Of a stretch of 64,000 nt of DNA, positions 1 through 14,200 are shown piece by piece (position 1 is the stretch's first letter; each line of letters begins with the position of its first letter). The translations under genes were made by a program, and so were the position numbers. Origin of the DNA: Theocolax elegans (taxonomy: Eukaryota > Arthropoda > Insecta > Hymenoptera > Cerocephalidae); NCBI GenBank assembly GCA_026168455.1, contig CM047430.1, positions 27,174,735 through 27,238,734 of the forward strand. The letters run 5' to 3'. Below the pieces are notes generated by a model. That model saw nothing but the letters and a program-made list of their open reading frames with translations, was not told the DNA's origin and did no database searches.

Positions 1-1219
1 GTGGCCTTAAGGCCGCCGTGACTCGCCGCTTCGGAGCTCTAAATTCCTTTCGCGACATGTTCGATGTTGATCCCCTCCGCGATGCAAGACATGCAAAAAG
101 CTATGCTTCTTAGATATAAGGCACGACCGTGTAAAGCTCGCGCTTCGCGCTCGCATCGTTTGTGAGTATTGGGTGAAGTACATGACACAACAATTCAACT
201 TTTATCAACTTTCACAAAGCTTGGGTTTTTGGCCTAATACAAAATATAATATACATCATAATATAAAAACATGACTTTAAATTATGTGCTTATCATCTTC
301 GCCTTCGGATCATGTCACAATTGACACGCACTGCGATATACTTAATTTTATTGTGATAAATTGTGATTTTTTGTACTATTTTCGTTATTTTGACCTTTTT
401 CTTTTTTATCTTTGAAAATATCATTCTATAGTTATTATAGGCTTAAAGTGTATATTATAGGCGTAAAGTGTAAAATAGAAAAAAGTTTTGTTATTTTGAG
501 ACGAACATTTCATTCCTTTAAAGTTTTTGTATACGAATAATACATTTTGATTTATTACGAAAAAACGTGAATTATAGTACTTTTTTCATGTTTTAACCGT
601 TTTTCTGTGTTTACCTTCAAAAATATTGTTCTGAGCGTTAAGTGTATAATACAAAAAAGGTTTATTATTTTAAAACGAATATTTTGTTCATTAAAATTTT
701 CTCTGTATAAATGATAGGTTTAGTTTTATTGCGAAAAAACGTGTTTTTTGTACTTTTTTTCATTATTTTGACCGTTTTTTTTTCTATTTATCTATTGAAA
801 ATATTATTCTGAACGTAAAGTGTACAATAGCAAAAAGTTTTGTTATTTTGAGAGGAACATTTCTTATAAAGTTTTTATGTAGGATTAATACATTTCAAGA
901 TAATGCTACATAACCGTATCTAAGCAATTAAAAATAATACCATAACTTAGTGTTTAAATGCTACATGTCTGAAAATAAGACCATTATCAAATTACATTAT
1001 GACGAAGTTACCCTGTAAATCTCAGATAAATCTCAGATAAATCGGTGAAAAATTGACTGAGTTATCTTAGATACATGATTACATACACACATACATCCAT
1101 ACATACATTTTAGGGATGGCCTCAAATCAGTTCTAATACACATAAATTTCTCTTACAACCCATTATCTATTTTGCGATGATGAAAATATAAGGCTCTTCC
1201 GTATAGTGGTCGTGCCTAA
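1..1219. repeat. dispersed repeat family D, copy A (cut by the window start)
   Basis: It is collinear with copy B (31632-32775) and inverted relative to copy C (36179-37660). One end carries GGCACGACCG near 119 beside a hairpin-rich GC segment. The other end is its inverted match ggtcgtgcctaa at about 1208-1219. The centre (about 340-900) holds roughly three degenerate tandem units of about 180 bp (attacgaaaaaacgtg, attttgagacgaac). No transposase is encoded. Hairpins at one end plus a central minisatellite would fit a non-autonomous Helitron-like element, but the class is unproven. Confidence 0.7.
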
Positions 1220-1535
1220 AAACGGTAACTCCTATGTGTTGATAAAATCGCTAGTTTCGACGTCCTCTTAAGTTATACTTAAGAAGAATTCTTCTAAGAC
1301 CAAAACTCTATTTTTTCAGTGAAGAGATAGAACGTATATGAATATATAATGTACATATAATGTGAGATTAATGAAATTTATAAAAGTATATACGTGTTGT
1401 GACATGAAATAAATAAGGATGTATGTTAGTCCAGGAGGTGAAGGTCGTCGACCGCCAAGTCTCGGATACTAAACGCAAAAGGAAGGATCGGAAGTTCGGG
1501 TGGCGTCGCGGAAGGTAGAGTCGTGCAGGTGCGGA
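1220..1535 (+). promoter_or_regulatory. FucTA 5' flank / probable 5' UTR
   Basis: This lies between repeat copy A and the start codon. From about 1430 the base composition becomes GC-richer up to ATG 1536, consistent with a 5' untranslated exon part. There is no convincing TATA box, and the transcription start cannot be placed. A CCTCTTAAG motif at about 1264 resembles MITE termini elsewhere in the window. Confidence 0.35.
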
Positions 1536-1691
1536 ATGGCTTTACCCAGGGTGTCGCTGAAACGATGCTTCCTCTACGTCATCTGTCTCACGGGAATGCT
1601 CCTCGTCGTGATGAACGTCAGGCAGAAGGAAATCTGGCACGCTATTCGAGCCGAGCAAGCGCAGCCTGCTAGAGCAATCGACAATGCCAAA
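1536..1691 (+). CDS. FucTA: FucTA exon 1: cytoplasmic tail and signal anchor
   Basis: This exon encodes 52 residues. A short tail with Arg and Lys is followed by a hydrophobic stretch (LYVICLTGMLLVVM), the expected N-in type II anchor of a Golgi glycosyltransferase, then the start of the lumenal stem. The exon ends at AAA before a strong donor (GTAAGT at 1692). Reading through the donor gives only a short tail before a stop. Confidence 0.85.
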
Positions 1692-4600
1692 GTAAGTATC
1701 TTTAAAGTAAAGAACGTGACTTATCCTCGATGGGGACCACCGCCTCCGAGTACCTATACCTTCTAAAACTCGCTTCAGCGGTTTGGTTATACGTAGACCC
1801 CCCCTTTTTTCTGTAGCTCTACACTCGATGCTCAATGAAAAACTGATATCTTGTTAGGCGCTCTTCCTGTGACGTGATTTGTCTTGTCAGCATCGACAAC
1901 CTTTGTACACAAATACGAGTATGTGGTTCCCTTATCGCGTCTCCTTGCATGGATACAACACCTTAATTGAGATACTGAATATATTTTCTTATTATACTAT
2001 AGGTGTTATATCGTTGCTATTTATTTTATATATGATGAATTATGTGTAATTTATACTTATTATACAAATTTAATGCAGAAATAATTTATTAGAATTAATT
2101 ATACTTTACTTATAATGCGTATGTGCAGTTCTACTATTAATTTATTCTTTTAATAATTAGACTGACAATGTCTAATCCAACATGTTTTGTTACGTGTGAG
2201 AGGTATTAACGACTATGGGTACCGTTACTCGGTTAGGCGGACTGCTTAACGAGCGGATGGTGAAGATAGGATTAAATAATTGATTGAGATGTTAATGGAT
2301 AAATACGTTAGTTTATTATATCAATCCTTTCGTAAGTTAGTAATATGGTGAAGTACAATATGAGGTCTTCATTGTACGATCTCAATAATACTTGCTAGTG
2401 TTGGTTGCTAGTTGGATGCTGCCCTTATATCAAGTACTATGTTCTCGTGTTGTTCTAAGTCATTAATGGAAAATATACCTATTTTCAAGAGATCTTTTAT
2501 TCTTGTTTGTGTTTTTGACATTTCTGATATTTTTTCTTGCGAAAAAGCGGTCAGTAGCCATATTTTGAGTGGTTCGCAGTCTATATTCGAATCTATATTA
2601 GTACTAGCCATTTTTTGTTATCCAAACCTTTATTTTTATTATATTTGATTTTTTACTCATATCAAGTGTCTTTAATTCATTTGGTAAATATTGCAATGAT
2701 TATATTTGTACTGACATTTTTGTGATACTTGGGTAGTAATATAAGTTTCTTTCTTGTTTTACTTGAAAAGTTTATAGATTCTTTAAACTATTGTAATAAT
2801 ACTGAAGACATTTGAAAGTAAATAGTTTCTGAAAATTAAAAGAAGTTTCTTTTTGGAATATTTTCTTGTTGATTATTTTTAATATTCTTGTTTTACAGAT
2901 TGTAACAGTTGTAGTTTATTTTGATATGCTCCACCACATGCGATTATACCGTAATTTATCATACTGTGAAAAAGTGCATAGTACATAATTTTTAGTACAT
3001 ATGTATCCATAAATGTCGCTATTTTACGAAAACTAAAAATGAGTATGTGCAGTTCTACTATTAATTTATTCTTTTAATAATTAGACTAACAATGTCTAAT
3101 CCAACATGTTTTGTTACGTGTGAGAGGTATTAACGACTATGGGTACCGTTACTCGGTTAGGCGGACTGCTTAACGAGCGGATGGTGAAGATAGGATTAAA
3201 TAATTGATTGAGATGTTAATGGATAAATACGTTAGTTTATTATATCAATCCTTTCGTAAGTTAGTAATATGGTGAAGTACAATATGAGGTCTTCATCGTA
3301 CGATCTCAATAATACTTGCTAGTGTTGGTTGCTAGTTGGATGCTGCCCTTATATCAAGTACTATGTTATCGTGTTGTTCTAAGTCATTAATGGAAAATAT
3401 ACCTATTTTCAAGAGATCTTTTATTCTTGTTTGTGTTTTTGACATTTCTGATATTTTTTCTTGCGAAAAAGCGGTCAGTAGCCATATTTTGAGTGGTTCG
3501 CAGTCTATATTCGAATCTATATTAGTACTAGCCATTTTTTGTTATCCAAACCTTTATTTTTATTATATTTGATTTTTTACTCATATCAAGTGTCTTTAAT
3601 TCATTTGGTAAATATTGCAATGATTATATTTGTACTGACATTTTTGTGATACTTGGGTAGTAATATAAGTTTCTTTCTTGTTTTACTTGAAAAGTTTATA
3701 GATTCTTTAAACTATTGTAATAATACTGAAGACATTTGAAAGTAAATAGTTTCTGAAAATTAAAAGAAGTTTCTTTTTGGAATATTTTCTTGTTGATTGA
3801 TCAAAATTAACAGTTGTAGTTTATTTTGATATGCTCCACCACATGCGATTATACCGTAATTTATCATACTGTGAAAAAGTGCATAGTACATAATTTTTAG
3901 TATATATGTATCCATAAATGTCGCTATTTTACGAAAACTAAAAATGAGATACCTAGTCCTGCTCATAAGATGCTCAATATGATTACTCCATCTCATATTT
4001 GTATCAAAAATTATTCCTAAATATTTTGTTCTAGTTACTCTATTTAGAGGCCTGCGATGGCTCGGTTGGTAGGGCGTCGGGCTCGTAATCTGGAGGTCCC
4101 AAGGTTCGATTTCCGGCCCCGGCCGATTGATACAAGCACCACTGGGAAATGTATTTTCAACAAGTGCTTTCTTCACCAAAACATCGTATAATTTGGGAGC
4201 ATAAAAAAGCGACGCTTAAAATAATAATAAAAAAAAGTTACTCTATCGAGTAGTTCATTGTTAATTTTAATATCTATATTGTTTGGTACACTATCTATAT
4301 AATTGGCATTAAGTAATATATAATGTTTTTTGAACATTTAAAGTTAATTTATTTACTCTTAACCAAGTAGAGACATCTTCTAAATATGTATTTATTTTGA
4401 TTTCTACTACTTTCCATGTTTCCCCTGTTGCTATAGCAGTAGTATTATCAGCATAAGACATTATTTGTGTTTACTGGCATTTTAGTTAATAAATCATTTA
4501 CATATAATATAAAAAGTAAAGGCCCAAGTATTATTCCTAGCGGTACTCCTGTTTTAATTATTTGATATTCACTTTCGTGGTTACCAATTCTTAACTTTTG

Positions 4601-7600
4601 TTTTCTGTCATTAAGGTAAATTTTTATTAATTTGTGGGCTTTTCCTCTTACTCCATATGCATATAACTTATCTCATAATAATTTATGATTTACTGTGTCA
4701 AAGGCTTTTGCCAAATCTAGCAAAGTAATAGCAATTGGTTTACTTTGATCTAGTTTTTCATATATCGTTTTAGATATAAGACTTAGTGCATCTTTAGTTC
4801 CTTTACTCTTGATGAATCCAAATTGCTTTTTGCTTATTATTTCACTCTTGCTTATGAAATCAATGATTCTAATATGTATTAGTTTTTCAAATAGTTTGGC
4901 GATATTAGATATTAATGATATGGGTCTGTAATTCCCCATTTCATTTTGCTTTCCTGCTTTATATAATGGAATAACTTTAGCTGATTTAAGTTGATCTGGC
5001 CATATTGATGTTTCTATACAAAGATTAAACACGTAAACTAAAATATCAGCTACAATTGTGGCTATTGTTTTTAAAGTTTGTTCATTTATCTTGTCTACTC
5101 CGCCATTTTTTGGTTTTAGATCATTTATTATATTCAAGATTTCTGTTTTATTTGTAGCCTTTAAGAAGATTCTAGATTTCTCATATTTGGCTTTGTAATT
5201 TTATCACTTTATGTTTCTCCTAGTTTGCAAAAATATTTATTTATTTTATTTACTATTTCATTTTCTTCTTTAATTATGGTATTGTCTTCCATTGTCAATT
5301 GTTTTATGTTAGTAGCATTTTTGCCTTTGTTTCTACCAATTTTATTATTTATACAGTTCCATATTTTCTTTGGTTCGTGTCTATTTCCTTTTATAGTTTA
5401 ATTGTTATAATTAATTGTTGCTTCTTTAATAACTTTATCAAGTGTTTTGACGAAAATTTTGTATTGGGCCCCTAGATCTTTATTTTCCGGCTGCTCTTTC
5501 ACTACATGAATTTAAGATCGCTTTGGTTATCCAATCTTTTCTCTGTTCGTTTTTTGATTTATTCCATTTCGGTTTTTTATATTTTGCATTTTCACAACAT
5601 AATTGTATATCTTATATCTATCATTCCTTTAATAATTTCATTAGGATCTCTATATTTGGACCAGTTAATTCGCATCGCGTTGTTAAATATTGTATTGTAA
5701 TTGTAACAGTAAGTTATTTCGTTTGTTTCACTTTTATTTGATTTAAGTTTTTGATTTTGAAATTCAAGGACTAATGGATAATGGTCTGTTAATGATATTT
5801 TTAAACGTTAACCCTTTAGTATTGAGAAAATCCGTTTTTACAAACATATTATCTATGCAAGTGCCTAATTCCGTTGTTAAGTTTTTTGGTCTTGTGATAT
5901 TAGTGAAACTTGGAAGAAAACCTTTTTCAAATAGATTATTTAGAAAATCTGTACTTATAGCATTATTTTCTAGTATGTTCATATTAAAATCGCCAATTAT
6001 TATATGATTTACCGCTTTATTCTTTTTTTGTTCTAAGTAATTTTTTTAATTTATATTAAATTTTGAACAATGCAGATCATGAGACCTATATAATGAGGAT
6101 ATTTCAAGTAATTTGTTATTATTTAATGTAATTATTGTATTTAGTATTTTTAGCTTATCTGTAACTATCGCTTCGCTTACATATGTTTCATCTTTTCTAA
6201 CATAAACTACTACCCCATCATTTTTGTTAATGTCTCCATTATTATAATATATACTGTATTCTTTTATATTATAATGCTAATATTTTTCTAAATTCCATAC
6301 CTCAGTACACACAATCACATATGGTTTGATTTTGAAACTTTTAATCAAGATTTGTTGTTTTTCAAAATTTGCTTCTAAACTTCTAATATTAAGATATAAT
6401 ATTAAGTTACTATTAATTTTTCTATCTGTATTAAAAGTTTCAATATCATCATATACCCTCTCACCTTGTTGAAGATTATTTTGTATTATTTCCAGTAAAT
6501 TTAACTGATAATCCATTATTAAGTCTCTTCTTGTCATGTACTTGTTGTTTGTTGATACTTCCCCGTAATTGTGTTGTTTCTGCATTAATTTGTTTGTAAT
6601 TCCTCCTATTTTTATCTCTGGATACCCTTGTTGTTCTATATTAATATTACAACTCTTTAACTTTTTGCTTAGTGCTGACTCAACTGTTTCTACATTTCTG
6701 GCATTCATGCAGCTTATTTCTATTTCGGTGTCATTTTTCTTGCGTATGAACTTTGTCTGTATGTCTTTCTGTGACACAATGCAACTCGTAAACAATTCCA
6801 CAGTATTTTTTTGCTTTGGGTCATTGGTCTTTACCGTTATTCTAGGTACTTTTTTCTGTTTTGGTTTAATGTCACTTATAACTTCTGCATATGTTTTTGT
6901 AGTTGTTACTTTTCCCATACATTTTTGCTTCTGCATTTCTATTAATTCTTTTCGAATTTGATTTTTTTCTAGTAACTCTGTAATTAGTTTTTTCAATAAG
7001 GTATTTTCTTTTATCAGATGTTTGATTTCATTGTCTTCATTTCCTATAGTTGCATTTTGTTTCTCAACTGTTTTGTTATGCAATTCTTGTAATAAATCTT
7101 CTCTTAATTCTTCCGTCTTTTTTTAGTTTAGTAGCAGCAGTCTGTTATCCGGACAGATTATGAGGTTTCCACCCACATATTTATGATTTTTTATTTTTTC
7201 AAAGTCACTTCTATGGTATACACTTTCACAAATGATGCATATCACTGTTTTTACTTCTTGCTAAGGGTGACACTTGTATACTTTATAGTCGAGCTTATCT
7301 GGAGGATGTTTCTCACTCGACGCCATCTTGGCGAATACTACAATTATACTAAACATTATATGTTTTTTGCTATTAAATATTGTCACGGATATCGCCGTGC
7401 GACTTGAACATATGAGGAGTCGAGTGACAGATAAGAAGTGTAAGTCTTATCGTCGATGCTCCGTCGGGTAAACGGTAGCTCGAATCCCGCAGTACATCTT
7501 TTTATTTCTTGCTTCTCTCCTTTTCATACGTAACAATATATGAGTGTGCTTACGGGATCCGAATATTTTATACAGACAAGAATATAAATACTTGTTATGT

Positions 7601-8442
7601 CCAGGACAATTAAATTATTTATAATTTTTCTCTCGCGTTGCAAAACCGATTCAAAATTTAGTCGAGCCAATTTAATTAAAATCTGTCTGTGCCGTGTTTC
7701 AAATTTTGTGAATTGTCAATCTTTTATCGATAGTATACTATTCTCTTAAGAGGACAAGCCTGGGTTAAAATTGAAAAAACAATATTCTTTTAACAATTAA
7801 TAATTTTTTTTATAACAATGGAAAACATTTCTCAATTTTTAAACAAACTATATTATTTTTAACTTTTATACAAAATTTTTTGACCAATTTATATGTAACA
7901 TAATTATTTTAATTAATTATGAGACACCATACTCTGATTTTTTTCCATGATATTTTATTATCACGGCTGCTCAGCGGTACGATTGAACTTACCGTATTTA
8001 AATAAACGTATTTTTCCCGCGTTGCGGCGGCGGTTACCTATACGGTCTATCAAATCTGTTAAGTGTGAGTCTGAAACCAAGGTTCGGTTTTAGATAACAA
8101 CCAGGTAAAAATCAAATCTAAAAGTGACCGCGAAATAGGGATATCGCGTCGAGCACTTGTCAATTAAAAATATACGGGCTCTTAGGATCATGAAAGGAAT
8201 CGTACGTGGATTAAAATTCAATTACTCGAACACCGAATTGAATTTGTATTAATAAAATGAATTTATTGAAATAAATATAAAAATAAATTACAGACAAAAT
8301 ATCTAATTGTCGCCGAGATCTACGCTTTAAATTATAAGTCGGTAAACGGCCGACTTGTAGAGAGAGAGAGAGAGAGAGATTTGATTTGATTTGATAAAAA
8401 CTTTATTGGGCTACGGGAGTTAACCCCCAAAGTAGCACGAGT

Positions 8443-8480
<38 letters not shown>

Positions 8481-11213
8481 ATTAGCAGACTAAAATAATA
8501 TACACAGTCGACGGGACTGGTATAGCGCAATGAATAAACTATTTGTTGTTTATTGAATAAAATGTGATCACGTGAAGTGGTACCACTTACTTCTTTTCTT
8601 TGCTGGAATCGAATAACCATCAGATGGACGGTCGCTCTATCTATCTATCTCTCTTGCTCACGTGGCGGTATAGGACGAGTGGTCCGTTCGCCTGTGCACC
8701 GAGGTTGCGTGGCTGCAGGTCGATTTTCAACGGTGCAACACTCGCGGCAAATGCAGGGTCGGCCTGCAGTTAAAATACACCCACGAACATGACGAGATGA
8801 GCCGAATCTTGCCGGCCCGAGCCGATGCGAACATTACGATACTGTTCGCTCGTGTTGTTCGAATTCGTCAAATGGTAAGGTAAACAATACCTTACCGTTA
8901 CACTAAATAATTTTATTTTTGAGAGTAAAACGTACCCACGTACACACGGAGAAAATCTTCTCATTATTACTACTATGAAATTATTTACAAAAATTAAAGT
9001 GCAGAATGGTAAATGTGGGATATTAAGACGATTACATAAAAATTATCTACATATATTAATTTTTGATTTGTTTTATCATAATATTTAAAATTATAACATA
9101 ATTTTTTAATTGTCATTCGCTTAATTTTTATGTGCTGTAACAGTAAAAATTGTCCCACTACTCTACGATTAATAGAATTTTAATATACTATTAAGGGGAC
9201 AAGTCTGCTTAAAATTGAAAAAAGTAGTTTTTAAACGTATGAATAACAATTAATATAAAAAATTGGAAGTAAATTTTATTATTGAAATTATATTTTTTGC
9301 TAGATATATTGCAAAAATATTCATTGAGTATATTCCACTGTTGCCATAAAATATAGTAATTTTTCCTTGAAGTTTAGTCATTTTTAATACACCATTTTTC
9401 TTAGTGTAATTTGTATAATTAACCCTTGTATAATTAACTTGCGTATTATATTGACCCTTAAAGGATCGGCATTTGAGATTTTTGAAAAGCTTGATTTCTT
9501 CATAGAAAAGGGGGTTTGGGTCTTCAAGTTATGACCAAACTAAGGTCAAATGTCGGCAAGTTGTAAAATTTATTGTACTATGTTTCATAATTATTTACAT
9601 GAAATTAGTAAATATTATAGCAGATATCAATAAAAATAACGGAGAAATCCGCAAAGTTCCAGCTTTACCCGTGAATTTCATGGTAATATTTATCATAAAA
9701 ATTTTCTCCGTGCAGATAAGCGAACGGGAGTAATATAAACGTATGAAATACGGTACATATACTGAATAGTCTAATTTACGAAAGTTATAATTTCTAAATC
9801 TTTAAAACAAAATAATTACCACTTTAATTATTTACAGTATACCAATTAGTCATTAGAGATAAGCACTTGCGGTGGGTGCGATTTGTCGAAAACTCATTCA
9901 AAATGTGTGCATTGTTTCAAATTTCAAAAATTAGAAATACATTATTATTATTTAGAATCAAAAGAAGTAGAAAGATCATTATTTCGAAAATAATTCATTC
10001 TTTAATTTTTATATATTTGTTCCGAATATTCGAACTTTATAGTGTAGAGAAATAACTTTTATAATATTTGTCTATTAACACCTTGATAATAGACAATAAT
10101 GTAGAAAATTATTGATCTACTATTTGGAATTCGAAATGTTGCACCTAATACCAAATATCTGAGGATTTTATTACTTTCGAAATAATGATCATTATATTTT
10201 CTTGGTTCGAAATAACAAAAAAGTTATTCTAATTTTTAAAATTCGAAATATCGCACACATTTTGAATGAACCTTCGACAAATCGGACCCCTTGCGGTCAG
10301 GACTAAAAGAAATGCAGGATTCATATAAAAAAATACTAATTTTTAAATATGTATTTTCATTGGTTGATTCGTTGTGAGGTTGTAGAGGAAAAAATATAGA
10401 GGTAATGATTTTTAACTCAACTGACTTACAAGGGACCTCCGAGAAAATATCAATGCTCGGAGAAGAGCCGGTGACTAGCGACATGGAATAGAAACGCGAG
10501 CATTAGAAAGAAGCAATAATTTGAGTAGCTAAGCTAAGCTAAGCTAAGAAGTCGCTTTTTGGGTAATGTCGCAGTGATGAAAGGGGAGTGCCAAATTCTC
10601 CGTATTAACTACGAAGTAATTACTTGTCAATGGCCACTTTCATGAAAGTTATCTGATATCTAAAAATAATTGCAATGAAAATTACTTCCACTTTTATCGC
10701 TTATAACTCGAAAACAAATATCGATATGCACTCAAACCAAAAACCAAAAAAAGGTGAGTTCAAATAGATATGGTTTAAAGAAAAAGAAGCTTGAATCGCT
10801 AAATTTGGAGCAAAGTTATGAAGAAAATAAGAAATTGAAGAATTTTAGGCCAAAAGAAAAAATAAATTGTTTATTTTAAATTTTGGTTAAATTTTCTTTA
10901 CGTTCTTATTTTTTTTATAACATTCTCCCAAATTAAGCAATTCGAGCTTCCTTTTTTCAAAACTATATCTACTTGAACTCAACTTTTTTTTAGTTTTTGG
11001 TTTGAGTTCCTATCGATATTTGTTTTCGAGTTATAAGCGATAAAAGTGGAAGTAATTTTCATTAAAATTATTGTTAGATGTCGAATAATTTATAGTGGAC
11101 ATTGGCAAGCAATAACTTGGCTTTTTTCATATTTTTATATTACAAAGAATATACCAAAGTTCGGGTCCGTTTCCCGGAGGTCAAGTACTTCCCTTGTTAG
11201 TATAAACAATAAA

Positions 11214-11256
<43 letters not shown>

Positions 11257-14200
11257 GCCGGTAGAATCAAGGAAAACTCTAATGCAGCGAATTTCGCAGA
11301 TACAGACGGTCTCGCAGCCTGCGAGAACCGTGACAACAACGCAGAAGGTCCCGCAAGGTCGGCAAAAAGCCGCGCTGAAAAAACTACCTGCCGAGGTAAA
11401 CGCAGTACAGCTCCTCTATACGACTGAGTACTTGCTTAAAAGTGTCGTGCAAACATCAACCCGCGTTGTTGGGTCGATATCTCTCGTATATTCTCTATAT
11501 AGGTATACATATGTGATATACGTATGGTGCAATAATCTACAGTATTTCCTCTACGCATTAATTTGTGAATCTTCGCAACTATGTATATACCGTTTTCAAA
11601 CACGTTCCAACTTTTCTGTATAATTTCCACTTGCGTTATTGTATCAAGTGTTTTAATGCATATAATTTTCCTACATCATAATATTTCTTATCTAATAATC
11701 ATTCTCTAGTTTGAAAATATAAATATATAAATTGAATTGTATTTGATAATTATTTTGATGATTTATTCGAATCCTTTTCTACCCTGGTAGAAAATAAAGC
11801 AGTGAAACTGCTGAGTAGACTAGTCACTAGCTAAGATCAACTGGGCAATGTCGCTGGAGAAGCACTGCTTAAGAATCGATATGAATCGAAACCAACATAT
11901 GATTCGTAAACATAACCTACAAAAATTTCCACAAAATCATTTTTCTGTTCTGGAAGTGTAAGCTAACGTATTGATAGGAACTTACATGTAATAATTCATC
12001 TAAACTTTTTTTATTTATTTTTATTATTTTAAATGATATAAACCTGTAATTATATTATTTCTCTCAATTATAAGTTGATGGCTAGTTCTTAGCTAGTGAA
12101 TGCTAAAAAATATGACAAGCCAGTCACTGCTCAACTCACTGCCCAGTTTGTCTTTCACTCGCTATGGACTACCCAAAACTGCTGAACATTTCTACTAGGG
12201 TACTAGGAACGAAAAGTAAATTACCACGTCCCCTGAATAATTCAAACAAATAACCGTGAAAGATATTCAATCGAATTTCATTATACATTGAGAAAATCTG
12301 TGGATTAAAATTTACAATAATGTCTATGTAAAGAAATGACAGACTGATAAACTGAGGAAAATCACTATAAAGTTTTCAGTGAAGTTGACTATTCACTGAA
12401 AAAAAAGTTTGAATAAAAATGACAATACTGTCTAGTAATGAAATTTCAGACTGTAAAAATGCAATAAATTACTATACTATATCTATAGTAAAATTTACTC
12501 AATTTATAATAAATATTACAAAAATTGTACTAAAAATTAATAGACTTTTAGTAAATGTTACTATACAGTATACTAAGTTTTTGAATTTTGCCAGTCTGTA
12601 ATTTTTCAGTGTAGTGTATAATAATAAAATTTACTATAATTTTTGTAATACGAACTATTATTTTTGTAAATTTCAATATAAACTATAGTAATGTTACTCA
12701 GATTCTCAGAAATTTGAACGGGATGTCGAACCCAAATTACAGGAATTTGCACTTTTCAACCCAAAAATTATATCTAAAATATTGATTCAAAAATCCCGAA
12801 AAAATTTGTACGGATAGCTGAAAACACGAGGAAGGTCTTGACATTTGGATCTTTTAATGGAAAAACATTTCTTAAATATTAATTGAGTAAACAATGTTTG
12901 GTCGGAAATTATTAGTCAAAAAAAGCATAATCTTTCAACCCAAAAATCGTGATCAAATTATGGATTTAAAAATCTGGAAAAATTTGGATATATTATATAA
13001 AACATGCCTAAGGGCCTGACCCTGCTGGAAATGTGAACTCAAAACTAGGAATTAAAAGTAGTCAGTTAATAGGTTAAATGAAACGCTTTTTCCCACTGCG
13101 TTCGTCCATTTAATAGATTGCCGTAACCTCCAAATATTTTCACATCACCTTCTGGCCATACATGTACTTAAAACTCCAAATTTTTAATCAAATTGGATCG
13201 TTTACTCGAATACTAATACTAATTTACTCTTAATTCTGCATTTAAACCAGTCATTTTAAAGTATCATTCAGATTTACAATATTTCCAATTTATTTTCCAA
13301 ATCTATTTAAAGTGTCATTTAAAATATATAAAATTATAAAATACGTTAATTTAGTTAATAACCTATTATTTGCCGATTTTTAATTTTCTGATTTCTAGCA
13401 GGGGACGTTCGGCGTTTTTTAAAAACTTTATTCATTTGTGTGTAAAAAAGTACAAAATGACCATTGTCTGGGTCCGACATCCCCTTAATACAAAATTTGT
13501 CTCCTAAGTATATAAGTATAATCAATTGTCTTAGTAGTATCGTAATATACTAAAAAAATTCTCTAGACTCACGTCACAATTACTTAAGTTGTATCACGCG
13601 ACTATGTTAATAGGTTTACTACTTTTTCCACAATATTCAAATAAAAAGTAGTAAAAATAAATTTGAATGTGTACATTGCACTTATGGTTTAGCTGGATAT
13701 TTTAAGCAAGTACCTGGTACATGTAAGAATGCGACACTAAGAATTTCTTAGTGACTGCAAGCGCGGAAGCCCGAAAATACAAACCAGAAAGAAGCGAATT
13801 TGAAAGTTGCACTGCAGCAATGCACGCGCAAGCTTGCGATTGTATATAATAGAGCTTTCAAATCAACGACCCCATCACACAAATTACACATCCGCATTTC
13901 TAGAATTAGATCACATAGCTCAACAATGTGACAAAAGCTTAACAACCTTTTTTTGTAGAATTAGATGTGCGCAAATATATATATATATGATAAATTTTTT
14001 AGTAAAAATTACTATTAATAATGATAAAAGTTGCCATTATTAATAGTAATTATATCAGTGTATGTATTTATATTCCACGTAAAGTGGTCCAATCAAAATT
14101 TTAGAATGCACCAAATTTTGGGTACACATTGCAAATGTTTTTCAAAATACAGAAAAAAATTTTTAGGTACTGGAATTATTAACTCAAAAGTTATTTTAAC

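Larger units (their letters stand above)
2119..7326 (-). mobile_element. decayed non-LTR retrotransposon (CR1/L2-like LINE), minus strand
   Basis: Read on the minus strand, the element goes from an ATG at 7326 through a Cys/His finger, a coiled coil, an endonuclease and a reverse transcriptase to a duplicated 3' end at 2119. The whole appears to derive from one long ORF. It has several stops, frameshifts and a SINE insertion, so it is not autonomous. Its 3' limit is set only by the left edge of the tandem duplication. It sits antisense in FucTA intron 1. Confidence 0.8.

Noticed and set aside
1500..1535. Upstream GTG start for FucTA giving 12 more residues
   Set aside because: Eukaryotic start should be ATG; ATG 1536 is in frame with good context.
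3760..4179. 139-codon minus-strand ORF as one gene
   Set aside because: Its first third is SINE sequence and the rest is the LINE thumb domain, joined by the SINE insertion.
8577..8964. Overlapping ORFs in the GC-richer island
   Set aside because: No domain, no splice context and opposite-strand ORFs of similar length; GC content alone explains them.
10514..10550. CTAAG repeats as a telomere-like array
   Set aside because: Only about four units, inside a fold-back element; the related copy at 28764 has fewer.
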